64,000 nucleotides of DNA, taken from Myotis daubentonii (taxonomy: Eukaryota; Chordata; Mammalia; Chiroptera; Vespertilionidae). Location of the stretch: NCBI RefSeq assembly GCF_963259705.1, contig NC_081844.1, positions 44,085,341 to 44,149,340 on the forward strand, given 5' to 3'. A program made the position numbers and the translations under genes. Under the pieces are notes generated by a model, which did not search any database, had not been told where the DNA came from, and saw only the letters and a program-made list of their open reading frames with translations. Positions 22,030-34,534 of the stretch are shown here, piece after piece (position 1 is the stretch's first letter; each line of letters opens with the position of its first letter).

Positions 22030-24500
22030 TAGGAAGAATTTTTGTTTATTTTCTTACTAAAGGTATTTGGGTGACATTGGTTAATAGGATCATATAGGTT
22101 TCAGGTGTGGGTTTCCATGATACAGGATCTGCATATTGCACTGTGGGCTCATCACCCAAAGTCAAACCATCTTCAATCACTCTATATTAGGCCCTCTCCA
22201 TAATCCCCCCCTCCCATTATTTCACTCCCTTTCCTCTGGTAACTACCACACTGCTGTCTGTCCATGAGTTTCAGTTTTACATTCCACATATGAGTGAAAT
22301 CATATGGTTCTTAGCTTTTTCTGACTGGCTTATTTCACTTAGCATACTATTCTCAAGGTCTGTCTATGTTGTCGAAGATGGCATTATTTCATCCCTTTTT
22401 ATGGCTAAATAGTGTTCCATTGTATATATGTACCACATCTTCTTTATCCAATCATCTATCAAAGGACACTTTTTGATTGTCTCCATGTCTTGGCCACCAT
22501 GAATAATGATACAATGAACATGGGGGTGCATCTATCTTTGCGAATACATGTTTTCAAGTTTTTTGGGGTATATACCCAGGAAAGGGATTCCTGGGTCATA
22601 TGATAACTCTATTCTTAATATTCTGAGGAACTGTGTAGATGGTTTTGTATAGTGGCTGTACCAGTCTACAGTCCCACCAGCAGCGTTGAGGGTTTCTTTT
22701 TTTTTCTTTTTTTCACAACCTCTTCAACACTTGTTATTGCTTGTCTTGTTGACAATGGCCACTCAAACAAGTGTGAGGTAGTATCTCATTATAGTTTTAA
22801 TTTCCCTAATTGCCAGTGAGGTTGAACATCTTTTCATATATCTATTGGCTGTTTATATGCCTTCTTGGGAGAGGTGTTTTTTCAGTTCCTCTGCCTACAT
22901 TTTGATTGTTTTTTTTTGCTTGTTTGGTATTGAGTTTTATGAGTTCTTTATATATTTTGGAAATTAAACCTTTTTTGGAGCTACTGTTTACCAAGCTCAT
23001 CTCTCATCTGGTTGGCTGCCTCTTGTTTTGTTGTCAGTTTCTTTTGCTAAAAATTTTAAGTTTTTTAGTTTGATATAATCCCATCATTTATTTTTGTCTT
23101 TACTTCCCTTGTCTTTGGGATTAATTCATAAAATGTTCTCTAAGAACAAGTCCATAAGCTTGGCACCTATATTTTCTTCTATATAACTTATTGTTTTAAG
23201 TCTTATAATTTGGGTCTTTGATCCATTTTGAATTAACTTTTGTACATAGGGAAAAACCGTAAGCCAGTTTCATTCATTTGTATGTGGCTTTCCAGTTTTC
23301 CCAGCACCATTTATTGAAGAGACTATCTTTACTCCACAGTGTGTTTCTAGCTCCTTTGTCAAAAATTACCTGTCCATATACATCTGGTTTTATAGCTGGG
23401 CTCTCTATTCTGTTCCATTGATCTGTGTGTCTGTTTCTCTGCCAATACTATGCTGTTTTGATTATCATAGATCTGTAGTTTAATTTGGAGCCAAGTAGTG
23501 GGATACCTCCAGCTTTGTTCTTTTTTCTCAAGGTCTTTTGTGGTTCATACAAATCTGATGATTTCTTGTTCTATTCCTTTTTAAAAAATGGCATTGGGAT
23601 TTTGATGGGGATTGCATTAAATCTGTATATTGCTTTGGGTAATATGGCCATTTTAACTATGTTGATCCTTCCAATCCATGAACACAGGATATTTTTTCCA
23701 ATTTTCTGTGTCTTTTTCAATCTCTTTTAGTAATTCTTTGTAATTTTCAGTATATAGGTCTTTCATGTTCTTTGTTAACTTTATTCCTAGGTATTTTATT
23801 CTTTTGGCTGAAATTGCAAAAATATTTTTTCATTTATTTTTCTGAAGTTTTTTTTTTATTAGTATATGGGAAGGAAATGGATTTTTGCACATTGATTTTT
23901 GTATCCTGAAACTTGGCTGTATTTGTTTATTATTTCTAATAGTGTTTGGTGGAGTCTTTAGGTTTTCTATGTACAAAATAATGTCATCTGCAAAAAGTGA
24001 CACTTTTACTTCTTCCTTCCCAATTTGAATGCCTTTTATTTCTTTATCTTGTCTTATTGCTCTGTCTAGGACCTCCAGAACTATGTTGAATAAGAGTGGT
24101 GTGAGAGTGGGCATACTTGTCTTGTTCTTGATCGTAGAGGAAAAGCTTTCAGTTTTTCACCACTGAGTCTGATAGTGGCTGAAGGTTTGTCATAGATGGC
24201 CTTTATTACATTGAGGTATTTTTCTTTTTACTTATTTTATTGAGTATCTGAATCATAAATGCTTTTTCTGCATCTTGATAAGATCATATTATTTTTATCA
24301 TTTCTTTTATTTATGTGGTATATTACATTGATTGATTTTTTATGCTGGACCATCCTCAAGCCCCTGGAATGAACCCCATTTGATCGTTATGTATTATTTT
24401 ATTAATGTATCATTGTCTTCAATTTGCTAGTATTTTGTTTAGGATTTTTGCATCTGTATTCATCAGAGATATTTGTCTGTAGTTTTCCTGAGTTGAAAAG
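22030..24500 (-). mobile_element. L1 3' portion with reverse transcriptase remnant
   Basis: In reverse this runs from an older L1 3' UTR ('aggtttcaggtgtgggtttcc') through the ORF2 C-terminus into the reverse transcriptase. The ORF at 24,114-23,830 contains [15 protein letters not shown] and the catalytic FADD motif ([10 protein letters not shown]). Numerous stops and indels elsewhere. About 2.4 kb, 5' truncated. Confidence 0.9.
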
Positions 24501-24965
24501 GCATGGATGAGAGTGTAATAAAGCTGAGACTATGGAGTTAACCAGATATTGTACCAGAGAAGAAAGAAGCTACTCAGTGAAAGAGAACAAAAAATCTCCA
24601 CAGGAAAGGATGCTAATCTTTGCAAATTTAGAGTGAAAATTCACAAGGTTGAGTAAAGACCAAATATGGGGCTGTCAATTGGATAATTCATAGAATTCAC
24701 TCAATGTGGGGAATACTTTTGAGATCTGAGAAATGAGAATGCATATGATAGAGACTTCATATGGTTTTCCCTTGTTAGGAGGGCTAGGATACCAGTAGAC
24801 CAGATTCTTCTCTTTACCCATTCTAACAAATCTTAAAAGGAGGCTTAAATTGGAAGCTAATTTCCAAGTAACCTGTCTGTGAGAACAAATTTCATCACTC
24901 TTTAATGTAGGCAGAACATCAAATTGCTCAAGATTATAATACCCCAAATTTTCAATTTGATAGTT
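24500..24965. other. Unassigned sequence between two L1 fragments
   Basis: No supported family match. The 108-codon open frame on the minus strand at 25,001-24,675 has no recognised domain. Confidence 0.4.
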
Positions 24966-24969
24966 TGGA

Positions 24970-25290
24970 AGTTTTCTTAATTGGCATTTCCTTGATGACA
25001 CATGATATGGAATATCTCTTTATATGATTATTTTCCATCTGCATATCTTCTTTGGTTAGGTGTCATTAGGTATTTGGCCCATCTTTTAATTGGTTGTTTT
25101 TCTTATTGTTGAATTTTAAGAGTCTATATTTTGGCTAACAGTCATTTATCAGAGGTATCTTTTGCAAATATTTCCTCCCAGTCTATGGCTTATCTTCTCA
25201 TTTCTTGATATTGTCTCTTGCAGAGCTGAGTTATTAATATTAATGAAATTTAGCTTGTCAATGTAGTAATTCTTGTCTTTGTTCCTTTAC
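24970..25290 (-). mobile_element. Old L1 fragment
   Basis: It contains the ORF2/3' boundary pattern 'tggcatttccttgatgaca', a 'cttctttggttaggtgtc' block, 'tttgcaaatatttcctccca' and 'tgtctcttgcagagctgag', read in reverse. Heavily diverged. Confidence 0.75.
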
Positions 25291-26700
25291 AGGTAAGGTA
25301 TTTTACTCTCTGGCTTCCCTCAGGAGTTCTTACTTTCTCTTTGATTTCCTTAATTTTGAAGAGGATACGTCTAGATATAGTTTTCCTTGGCAGTTATCTT
25401 GCTTGAGGTACTCTGAGCTTCCTGGATCTCGGTTTGATGTCTGTCATTAATTTGGGAACATTCTCAGTCATTATTATTTCAAATATTTATTCTGTTCCGT
25501 TTTCTCCTTCTGGTATTCCAGTTATGCCTATACTATACCTTTTGTAGTTGTCCCTCAGACCTTGGATATTCTCTGATTTTTTTTCAATCTGTTTTCTCTT
25601 TGCTCTTTATTTTTTGAGGATTCTATTGATTTTTATCTTCTAGGTCAGAGATTCTTTTCTCAGCTGTGTCCAGTCTTCTGATGAGCCCATTAAAGGCATT
25701 CTTCATTTATGTTACAGTTTTTCTTTGTGTGTGTGTGTGATCTCTAGCATTTCTTCTTTTCCACCTCTCCTCTTACGTTGCCCAGCTGCTCTTGCATGTC
25801 CTCTATCCATGAGTTCCCCTTAGCATATTTTAAACAAATTCCCACTCGGATCATTTCAATATCTCTGCTATGTCTGTTTCTGATCTTGCTCTGTCTCTTC
25901 AAATTGTGTGTTGGCCTTTGGGTATGCGTTGTAAGGTTTTCTTGATAGCTGGACATCATGCACTGCACAAAAGGAACTGCTGCAAATAGGTCTTTAGTAA
26001 TATGGTGGTGAGGTCGGGGAGGAGAAGCATTCTCTAGTCCTAGGATTAGGTCTCCGTCTTTTAGTGAGCCCGTGCCCTGGACTGTATAAACTTCACAGGT
26101 GTTTCCAGCCCTTATTCTCCACCCTTAATGGGACAGGACGCCTAGAAAGGACTGGAGTTGAGTGTTTTTTCTTTTCCCAGGAGGAAGGCTAGAGCTGACT
26201 GGAGTTGATTACTTCTCTTCCCCTGGTCAGCTCTGCTCTGATAATCCCCCAGCTGATTCGGTTCTGGTAATTAGTTTCCCATGAGTCAGGCCTTTTTAAG
26301 GAGAAGGGAAAGCGCCACGGTATTTCCAAATGGCTTCTCTTCCCCTGATGGAAGCAGGGGCGGATTCTCCTGCGGCAATGTTGTGGAGCTCCTGGAGGTA
26401 AGTCTTACATTAATTATCTCCTTCCTCGCCTCTCCACCGATCCCGCTGAGATTTTGAACTGGGCCTTGTTTTCCCAGGGCTTCTCCCCTGGCCCTGGCTC
26501 CCTCGCAGCCTCCCACTCCCAGCTCTGACCTGCCAAACCACGGCTCCCAATGTTGGTCTCCAATCTCCGGGGCAGCTTTCTGACCTGTGTGCGTCCGTTT
26601 TATGGATCTAAAAAGATTTGTTTTGTTCCGTCTGTTCAGCTTCTTACCTGTTGATGGGCTGGGATGGCGACCTCCAAGCTTTTTTATAGGCAGAACTTGA
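25290..26700 (-). mobile_element. Probable ancient L1M-type sequence
   Basis: T-rich text such as 'cttcctggatctcggtttgatgtctgtcattaa', then 'ctcagctgtgtccagtcttctgat' and 'ttcttgatagctggacatcat', resembles the 3' region of old mammalian L1M families. A short (GT)n lies near 25,727. The right part (26,000-26,700) is less certain. Confidence 0.5.
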
Positions 26701-27125
26701 AACGCTTGAGTATATTTTTCTAGGGAGCTAAGTTAATGCAGACTGGCTTTGGACTTTCTGGGAACTTGACGCGATAATGTTGTATAGCGTTTAAGGTGGG
26801 GAATAAGGAAGGAAGAGGAGAGGACTTAGCCTTGAACCAAGATCAGTTCTATCAGAAACTGCTACTTTAGGTGAGTTTGCAGGAACCGGGTAATTTGAGT
26901 CTAAAGTTACTGTTTAATGCCCGAATTCTAAGTATCCTTGAATTAACTGAAAGAGTTCATTGAAAAGTGCCTTCGGATACCTGCCAGCTGGAGGTATCCT
27001 TGACATAAATGTAAAAATTAAATACACTGGATTGTAACGTCATTCTTTGAGAGGATCTGTTTGCAGAGAACCGCTGCAGTAGTAGGAAGAAAATGTGGGT
27101 GTGATTAAAAAAAAAACCCACAAAA

Positions 27126-27156
27126 ACAAACAAACAAACAAACAAACAAACAAACA
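27126..27156. repeat. (CAAA)n microsatellite
   Basis: About eight perfect tandem copies of caaa within an A-rich stretch. Confidence 0.95.
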
Positions 27157-28450
27157 AAAACTCTGAGAATTGACTGAAGCCACAGGTTTTTCTTCCATCG
27201 CAATGAAATCCTGATAGATTTCCTTGATTTAGCTGTATTAAAGACAGGGGTTTCCAATGATCTGAAATTTATTTTTTTTTAAATTTTTTTGAGAAGAATT
27301 ATGCTGGTGATAGGTTAATGGTTACACTAAAATAAACTAGGTACATACCAACCTATTGTGTAAAGTAGTTTAGAGAGGATTCAGCTGAAAATTCTGATAA
27401 AATGACAATAATAATTGCAGAATACTGACATTGAGCTGCCATTTCTGAAAAGTGAACCATATTTTGCTCATTGTTTTGCTCCTCAAGTACATTATCATTA
27501 CAAGAAAGCATTCGTGGACAAAAAGGATAGTGCTTCGTGTTTATTTGCTGTCCAAATTGCCCAAATGCATTTCAGCTGTGAGTAGAACACATCTTAAAGC
27601 AGCATTTAAAAAACAAAGCTTGAGGGTGGCTTTGTCTCTCTTCCTAAACTTCTCCACCTTTTCAGTTTGTTTGTCACATAAAAACTGCAGACAGGAATTA
27701 TCCTTCCTGCCTCATTTGGATTTCTGTGTCTATATTAGAGTAAACTGGTCTTTGTCTTTTTGGAGGGAGGGGGTGTCCTAATCTGACCTACAAACACCTA
27801 ACTGAAAGCTGAAGGTGTTTTTCACTTGGTCAGTAGTTAGTGTGAGTCCTCTGAAAGCTCAGCAAGGCACAGGACCTGGGCACAGGTAGTTTATTTAGAA
27901 TGAGGTTCAGGCAGCAGGGATGCTGGGGCAGAAAGACAGGAAAGGAGGAAAACCCCTATGGAGTTGTTGCTCTAGTTCGCAGGGACTCTGTTTTCCTGTG
28001 ACCTCTGAGAAATTAACTCCCCACACGTCCTGACTGGGCTTGAGTGAGGGCTGACTGTACCTGCACACAAAATGTTTGAGTTCCCTGGAACTTGTTATCA
28101 CACCTGTGGCTCAAGTCAGGTAACCTGAGGTGACAAAGGTGCCTGCTGTAATCCTCTTTTTATGTGATTGACTTTTTAAAACCCTATATTCAAGGTTTGC
28201 AAATGTATCTTTGTTAATGTTCATGTTATTTTCTCATCGTTCTAAGGTACTGATATCTGCAAAGTAACTTTACTCAGAAATTCCAAGATTGGGCCACTTA
28301 CAAATAGAATATGGATTTGTTTTCTTGTCATCTTATGTTTCCTTATTTCCATCTTCTCACTCCTTACTTATCTGACCCTTCTGGGATTTTTCTTACACCC
28401 TTTACGTGGAGCCAATCTTTGAGAGATACGAATCCACCTGAAACTTCGCA

Positions 28451-28534
28451 ATGGCTTTGGGAAGGACAGCTGGCATGCTTGATTCTGCTTCCCTAAATGT
28501 TGGGAATGCATGTATGCCTGTGGAGGAAGAATCT
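28451..28534 (+). CDS. Candidate 28-codon first coding exon (weak)
   Basis: An ATG in good Kozak context (gcaATGG), with an in-frame stop three codons upstream, opens 28 codons (MALGRTAGMLDSASLNVGNACMPVEEES). They run without a stop up to a consensus splice donor TCT|GTAAGT at 28,535. The peptide is not one I recognise and no partner exon is seen nearby. It could be chance. Confidence 0.2.
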
Positions 28535-29062
28535 GTAAGTTTGGCTTTTCTTTCCTGGCTTTTTTCCCCCTCTAGTTGTGGCTTTCTGTTCCAAATCATT
28601 GGAGGTGACTGAGACATAGGGAAGGTAGTAAAATATGAGCATGCTTTGCTACTAAATTTTTGTTTGCTTATATTGCAATAAAATACCTTGTCAGCAGTGT
28701 GCTGTTATGGTACAGGAACTTAGGGCTTTAATTAATTATTTCTTTAAGCTTTCCACAACCAGTCCAAAGAGTTTTCTGTGAAGTAACTATGCCAGACACT
28801 CACTTTCTTAGGTGCTAATAAATATTAACAACTCAGGTTGTTCCATCCTTTACTTCCCTGGCCAGAAATAGAAAGATGGGGAACCTGAATTACTTATCTA
28901 GCTTTTTCATGCACCGGAGGGAGGGAGGGGGACACGTGAACAACTCAGAGAATAGGGACTTGGCAATTCCCATTCACTCTTTTATTCTACTACCTATTAT
29001 AATGTCTTACACATAAAATTCAGAATTCAGCAAAAAGTTTGCAAAATAAAAAAGGAGGTAGA

Positions 29063-29088
29063 GTGTGTGTGTGTGTGTGTGTGTGTGT
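29063..29088. repeat. (GT)n microsatellite
   Basis: Thirteen uninterrupted GT units. Confidence 0.95.
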
Positions 29089-31329
29089 AAGTAAACATAA
29101 AATACATCAGCAAATGCAATTATGTAGAACTGTTTGGAACCCCATCCAACAAACCAAAGTTAAAATGAAAGAAAAGACACAGCATTTTAATACTTATTTT
29201 ATATTTGATATTAAAGCATACTTAAAAAACTTTTAAATAATAATAATGTGGTTATGTCAAAAGTCCTTATATTTTAGAAATACACATGGAAATGTGTATT
29301 GATATAATTGTATTATGTCTGGGATTTGTTTCAAAGTAACCAGTTTAGAAATTGAATAAAAAAAGAATGGTTTTGAGTTGATTGTTGTATCTACCTGGAG
29401 AGTATATGGGAGTTAATTATACTATTCCTTCTCTTTTTTATATACTTGAGATATTCCATGATAAGAGTTTAAGTGCTTGCACAAATATGACCACTAATTA
29501 TTGAACAACAAAACTATGCAAAGTCTCTCATCTTATACAAATACAAATGGATTGCCTAAGTAACTGATAAGCGCTTACTCCAGTTTCTCATTACTTTTCT
29601 CACCCCATCCCCTCTTACTCTCTCACTCTTTGCATTCCACCCTTACTCTACCTAGAGCTCATTAGGCAGGCTCCTCTATTAGAACTCTTGTATCTAACAG
29701 CTCTCCTATCTGGAATGTGTTTCTTTAGACTTTTACATGCTTATGACTTTTCAATCTCTAAACTACCTCTTATTAAGGATGAGGTGTCCCTACTGGCTCT
29801 ATTTCAAACACCAACTCTTCTGGTTTTTTACCCGCACTGACTTTTGTAAATTCTTTCATTGCCTGGAGGAGGGCATCTTGGCATTGCAAATCTACTCTGT
29901 GCTTTGAAAATCCTGCAATATTAGTGTATCTTTCTGTTATTTTAATGCTTTATGGAAACCAAGACAGGAGGAGTTCCACTTTCACATCTTAGTTATGGAA
30001 AAAAAAACTCACAACTTTCATCTCCATGTTTTCATATGTGACATGTGGTCAAATAAAAGAAATCTGGATTTGGGTAAGGAGAGACCTTATTCAAAAGGAT
30101 TATTGTAGTAAGGGGCGTGGGCTCTTGCAATGAGAAAAATTCTGACCATAAAATCTGCAAGTATCACAAAGGTTGAGAAGAAAGAAATTCTTTTCTTACT
30201 GACAGGCATAAAAAAAGTCCTAAAAGAATGGGTATGAGGGAGTATGCTAAGAAGTTGGGGTGACCTGACATTTGAGCAGGAAATGCTCTAATGTTCTCTG
30301 GAGAGGAGGGTCTGTGAGCAAGGGTAATTCCAAATCAGATAATGCTGGCTTAGGCTGAGAGTGTGTCAATGTTCAGGGGCCTACAGCAGAGGGTGGGGGA
30401 TTGTGCACAGGCATGTGAGAAGCTAAACTAAAGTTTGGTGAAGTCAAGTTAGCAGGAATTTCACAAAAATTGGTCTTTGGTTCTGTATCTGGCCTTGTCA
30501 TCGGTGAACAAGAGGGCATCCATGACTCTCATCTGAGCTATATGGGGAAAGTGTCATTCTTTGTAGTTAAACTGTTTGAAGGTAACATAAAGGTGGGGAG
30601 ACTATATATATAAAATTTTAACTGCCACTGTTATCCAGAGCACAGGACTGAGGAAGTATTTGACATAATTAATCATTTCACATCATTTGTGTGACTCGAC
30701 TAACTTATATGACTAACATATTTTATTTAAATGTTCTTAGTTTAGCTTCTCCAGTTACCTCTTCCAAGAGAGAAACTAATAAGATTTGTATTATTTTTTG
30801 GAGAGTAACAAAAAAGAAGGCAGGATGCAATGTTTCAAGGGACACTGGAAGAAAAATTGGCTTTGGCAGCTCTATTTCTGAAGAGACACAAAGCTTCAGG
30901 CCCTTAAAGTGATGCCAGGTAGCTGGAACCTTTATCACATTTTTTTATTAGAGTCTCCATGTGGTAATTCTGGGCAATTCTAGCCTGATGAAGAATGTAT
31001 TTGCTTTAAAGAAAACTAGAATGTGCCCATGTAAGAGGAAGCAAAGTCTATCCTATTAGTCTGAGCACCAGACTGGAAGAGAGAACTCCAGTGTCTATTT
31101 ACAGCTTCAGTAGAGATGTGCTCTAGTCCCTCAGAGCCTCCCCTGCCTCGGTCTCCAGGTTCCTACAAGTTATTTTTGCAGAAACAGTTCACAAGCTTCT
31201 TAACTAGTCAGACACACAGCAGTCTGTGCTAGACTTCGCTTGCATGCATACATACAAGTAAAATTCAATATGGACGAGCTGTAAAAACACTAAATATATG
31301 TTTATTAGAACCTGCATAATATAGAAGCA

Positions 31330-31465
31330 TAAAATAAAACTTTATTTGAATTCTTACTATATACCAGGCTTTCTTCAAAGCTCTTTACTTTATTTAACCC
31401 TTGCAGCAACACTTTGAGGTTGATGCATTATAATCTCAATTGTAGACATCTATATAACAGCCTAA
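31330..31465 (-). mobile_element. MIR SINE (old)
   Basis: In reverse: 'ttcttactatataccaggc', 'aaagctctttactttatttaaccc', 'ttgcagcaacactttgaggt', the standard MIR order. Confidence 0.8.
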
Positions 31466-31547
31466 GCAACCTTTCAACCATTCAACCCTTCAACCGGTAG
31501 CTATGATGTGCACTGACCACCAGGGGACAGACACTCAATGCACAGGC

Positions 31548-31636
31548 ATGGAAACATGGGACAAACTGATGAATATCAGAGGGAAGAGGGGAGGAGGGAG
31601 GGCAGAAAGAGATTAACCAAAGATCTTATATGCATA
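31548..31636 (+). mobile_element. L1 3' UTR fragment
   Basis: 'catgggacaaactgatgaatatcagaggg' through 'gagattaaccaaagatcttatatgcata' equals the bat L1 3' UTR seen at 4,660-4,745. It is cut at its right end by the Helitron-derived element. Confidence 0.75.
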
Positions 31637-31806
31637 CTAGAGGCCCCGTGCACGAATTGTTGCACTGGTGGGGTCCCTTGGCCTGGCCTGCGGGGATTGG
31701 GCTGAAACCGCAGTCCGACATCCTCCAAGGGGTCCCAGATTGCGAGGGGGCTCAGGCCAGGCCAAGGGACCCCACTGGTGCATGAATCTGTACACCAGGC
31801 CTCTAG
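31637..31806. mobile_element. Helitron-derived element with 3' termini at both ends
   Basis: The left edge is CTAG plus terminal hairpin in reverse (ctagaggccccgtgcacg). The right edge is the same 3' terminus in forward orientation, ending ggcctctag at 31,806. Right of the centre, about 110 bp match the 3' region of the HeliBat at 4,967-7,784 (aaaccgcagtccgacatcc; cccagattgcgaggggg). About 55 bp at the left are an inverted copy of that end. No 5' TC terminus exists. Confidence 0.85.
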
Positions 31807-31809
31807 TAA

Positions 31810-32690
31810 GATAATAAAGGAAGGAGAAGTTAGTTACTGGCCCAACTTCACATATTGGAGGTGTGAGTTTTATATGGTGATGGATTGACTTTGATAATTT
31901 ACTGTTCATGGTACTCCAAACGTAAGGCTTAATGAAACAACCTCAGTCAACTTTCTGTATCAGCAAGTGGTCCATCTGATAGGAAGTCTTTAGTAAATAC
32001 AGGTTTATTGGTATATCAATATCTGGACAAAATATATAGTATATCGCCTCTGTCTTAGATTGAAAGAGCCTGCCTGTATATTGAGCATTTATAATTGAAC
32101 ACCATCTCTATTTAGAAAATGTGCACACAAAGAATGTCTGAGTAGATGCACATCCTTATAATTGATATTTCTAGTAGTTAATGTTATGGTGAATAACATA
32201 TTTTACAAGCTCTTTTTTGGAGGGTTAATGAGGAAGTTTTAGTCTATAATTCAGCCTCAAGATAATTCTCAAGTAAATGGGGACATTATGTGTTAATAGT
32301 TTCATTCATCATAGCATTCTAAAGCCCCATAGACCATGTAGTACCCCATTTTGCTTATTTGTCATTGTTCACCCCTCCTCCATAGACAAAACCTGTGGCA
32401 CTTGTAAGTTATGAAATTATATGGAGAAGTTTATCAATTAAGTATTGCCTGTTCTGGTAATTTCTTCACATGACAGGCACATAATTAGGTAATTATCTCT
32501 CTTACAAAATAAAACAATTGACTTTCCTTTTCTGGAAAGATGTAACAGAATTTGGAAGCAGACATTTGTCCAGATAATCACTTGTTTTCAGTTGTGCAAA
32601 TCTGAGCTAAAATTGAATCAATGACAAAAAAACAGAAAATGTGTCCCTGGAATTAATGTCATCATTGTAGTCGATCTAGTAGACCATTCT
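31810..32690. other. AT-rich unassigned sequence
   Basis: No family or coding match that I can support. Confidence 0.45.
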
Positions 32691-32696
32691 TTTTTT

Positions 32697-32912
32697 CTTT
32701 TTTAAGTATATTTTTAGTGATCCCAGAGAGGAAGGGAGAGGGAGAGAGAGAAATATCAGTGATGAGATAGAATTGTTGATTGGCTGCTTCCTGCACGCCC
32801 CCTACTGGGTATCAAGCCCACAACCTGGGCTTATGCGCTTGACCAGAATTGAACCCAGGACCCTTCAGTCCACAGGCCAATTCTCTATCCACTGAGCCAA
32901 ACAGGCTAGGGT
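32697..32912 (-). mobile_element. Ves SINE
   Basis: Reverse-oriented, with head 'ctctatccactgagccaaacaggctaggg' at the right. Near-identical flanks agaccattctt and agatcattctt are a target duplication of about 11 bp. Confidence 0.9.
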
Positions 32913-32914
32913 GA

Positions 32915-33480
32915 GCAGATCATTCTTGAATTATTCCAGCTTCTATGTGATTTAGAAATAAAACTTTCTAAAGATTACAGTCCTATTACCTCCCAGCAGG
33001 CATCAGCCTTTAAATTCTGTAAGAACTGGGTATCCCAGAGCAAGATTTGGCCCTAAAAGTGATCTAAGGGAGCCCAGAAAGTGAAAATGAATTTCCTATG
33101 TGAGGCCATATGTTCAGCTTTCCAGAATTTTTATGGCAGCTCACCATGGTTATTTGGAAGTTGAGAACTCCCTGGTCTCAGAGAGGGAAGCATGTGTGAG
33201 GCTGTACTGGATTAACCATTAATACATTTGACTTTTATATGTCCTTTGTGATGGTTGATTGTGCCAAGACCTCTTCATATCTAGAGCATTCAGTAAGTTT
33301 ATTGACAAACAGTAAGAAAACCTGGAGTTATATAGTTAAACCTTAATTATTTAAGGGGGGTTGGGGGAGCATGCCATTAGAATGCAGCAATGGGAAACAT
33401 TTGCTCCTAATGTAGAGGCAAGGAAAGATGTATTCATGCAGCTGAAGTTCTGTTATGGGGTGGGGCCACAACATTAGTAA
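32915..33480. other. Unassigned sequence
   Basis: No repeat or gene recognised. Confidence 0.45.
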
Positions 33481-33489
33481 CAAAGAAAC

Positions 33490-33592
33490 AGAATTTCCGG
33501 AGGATGAGGCCCAGAAATCAGGATTTTAAAAAGATTCTTAGGTGAATCTAATGTGCAGCCAAAGTTGAGAACCACTGACTTAGAGATTAGCC
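33490..33592 (-). mobile_element. MER5A-like hAT fragment
   Basis: The stretch 'aggtgaatctaatgtgcagccaaagttgagaaccactg' reads in reverse as the start of MER5A (Charlie-derived). Only one end is preserved. Confidence 0.65.
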
Positions 33593-34230
33593 AGTTTACT
33601 GAAAGCTTCAGTGAACTAAAGAACTACAAAATAAATTTAAAAATAGGAGTTTCTGATAGATTAGCACATTTCACATTTAATGTCGGATAGTGTTGAAGTT
33701 CATGGTTCATTTTTACCAGTTACAGTGACCTAAGTGTTAGTCAAGAAATACAGTGTGGTCTCTATGAAAGTTAAATGTAAATATAAACTGTTATTATTAT
33801 GCATACTAATATAGTCCCAGTTTTTCTGTTATTCACTTGATAATTAAGATGTACCAAAAAGTGTTCTGGCTGAAATGTAAGTAATACGTGAATTAGACAG
33901 GTGTCCTCTGGCTCAGCAGTTCTTAATAAGCCCATCAAAGATTCCAGTTGCTACCTGTTCCCAAATGCACTGGGAACTTCAGAAGCATCTTCTCTGTGTT
34001 TACATTTATTTCTGCAAGTTAAACCCCTACCCTTCTTTTCTGACGCAGAGCAGATGCTGCTCCTCCATTCCTTCTCAAATGTTCCATTTACTTAGTTTCT
34101 GGGTTCCTAAAACATGGTGCCAAAATTCATTACACCTTTGGCCTATATACATTATTAGTGTAATAAATATGAATAAAACATTAACAGTCTTCAAGGCTAT
34201 GGATTTAAAACAGGGATCCAGTGTGTTTAA

Positions 34231-34397
34231 CCCATTGTTCGCCATAAGCATTGTAGACGCAAGCAACGGATCTTCCCCACATGCCACACGTGTCTATATA
34301 CATTAAAAAACAAATGTTTTCCCTAAGTGGCAGCCCTGACAACTTTAAAATCATTTTTCGTGAGAATTTTCAGTTGAAAATATTCAATAACACCCAA

Positions 34398-34429
<32 letters not shown>

Positions 34430-34530
34430 TTTTATAATACTCATTGCAAGTTGATATTTTTAAAAATTAAATTCAAAATATCATGGCGTGTGGGGATGGT
34501 TTCCATTTTGGACGCGTGGTAGTTAACTGG
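34231..34530. mobile_element. Candidate piggyBac-type MITE, 300 bp
   Basis: TTAA at 34,227-34,230 and 34,531-34,534 flanks exactly 300 bp. The left end is CCCATTGTTCGCC and the right end, reversed, is CCAGTTAACTACC, so the inverted match is weak beyond CC. The inside carries (AT)n at 34,404-34,429. TTAA duplication and size fit non-autonomous piggyBac elements of vesper bats, but TTAA is common in AT-rich DNA. Confidence 0.4.
34404..34429. repeat. (AT)n microsatellite
   Basis: About 12-13 AT units, unbroken from 34,405. Confidence 0.95.
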
Positions 34531-34534
34531 TTAA

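Larger units (their letters stand above)
26700..31325. other. Mostly unassigned low-copy sequence
   Basis: Over 4.6 kb without a SINE, Helitron or L1 that I can identify, unusual for this window. It holds (CAAA)n at 27,126-27,156, (GT)n at 29,063-29,088 and a candidate coding exon at 28,451-28,534. Segments at 27,780-28,110 and 30,030-30,520 look repeat-like but I cannot name a family. Confidence 0.4.

Noticed and set aside
22030..24500. Active L1 reverse transcriptase
   Set aside because: FADD is present, but the frame is broken many times and the copy is truncated.
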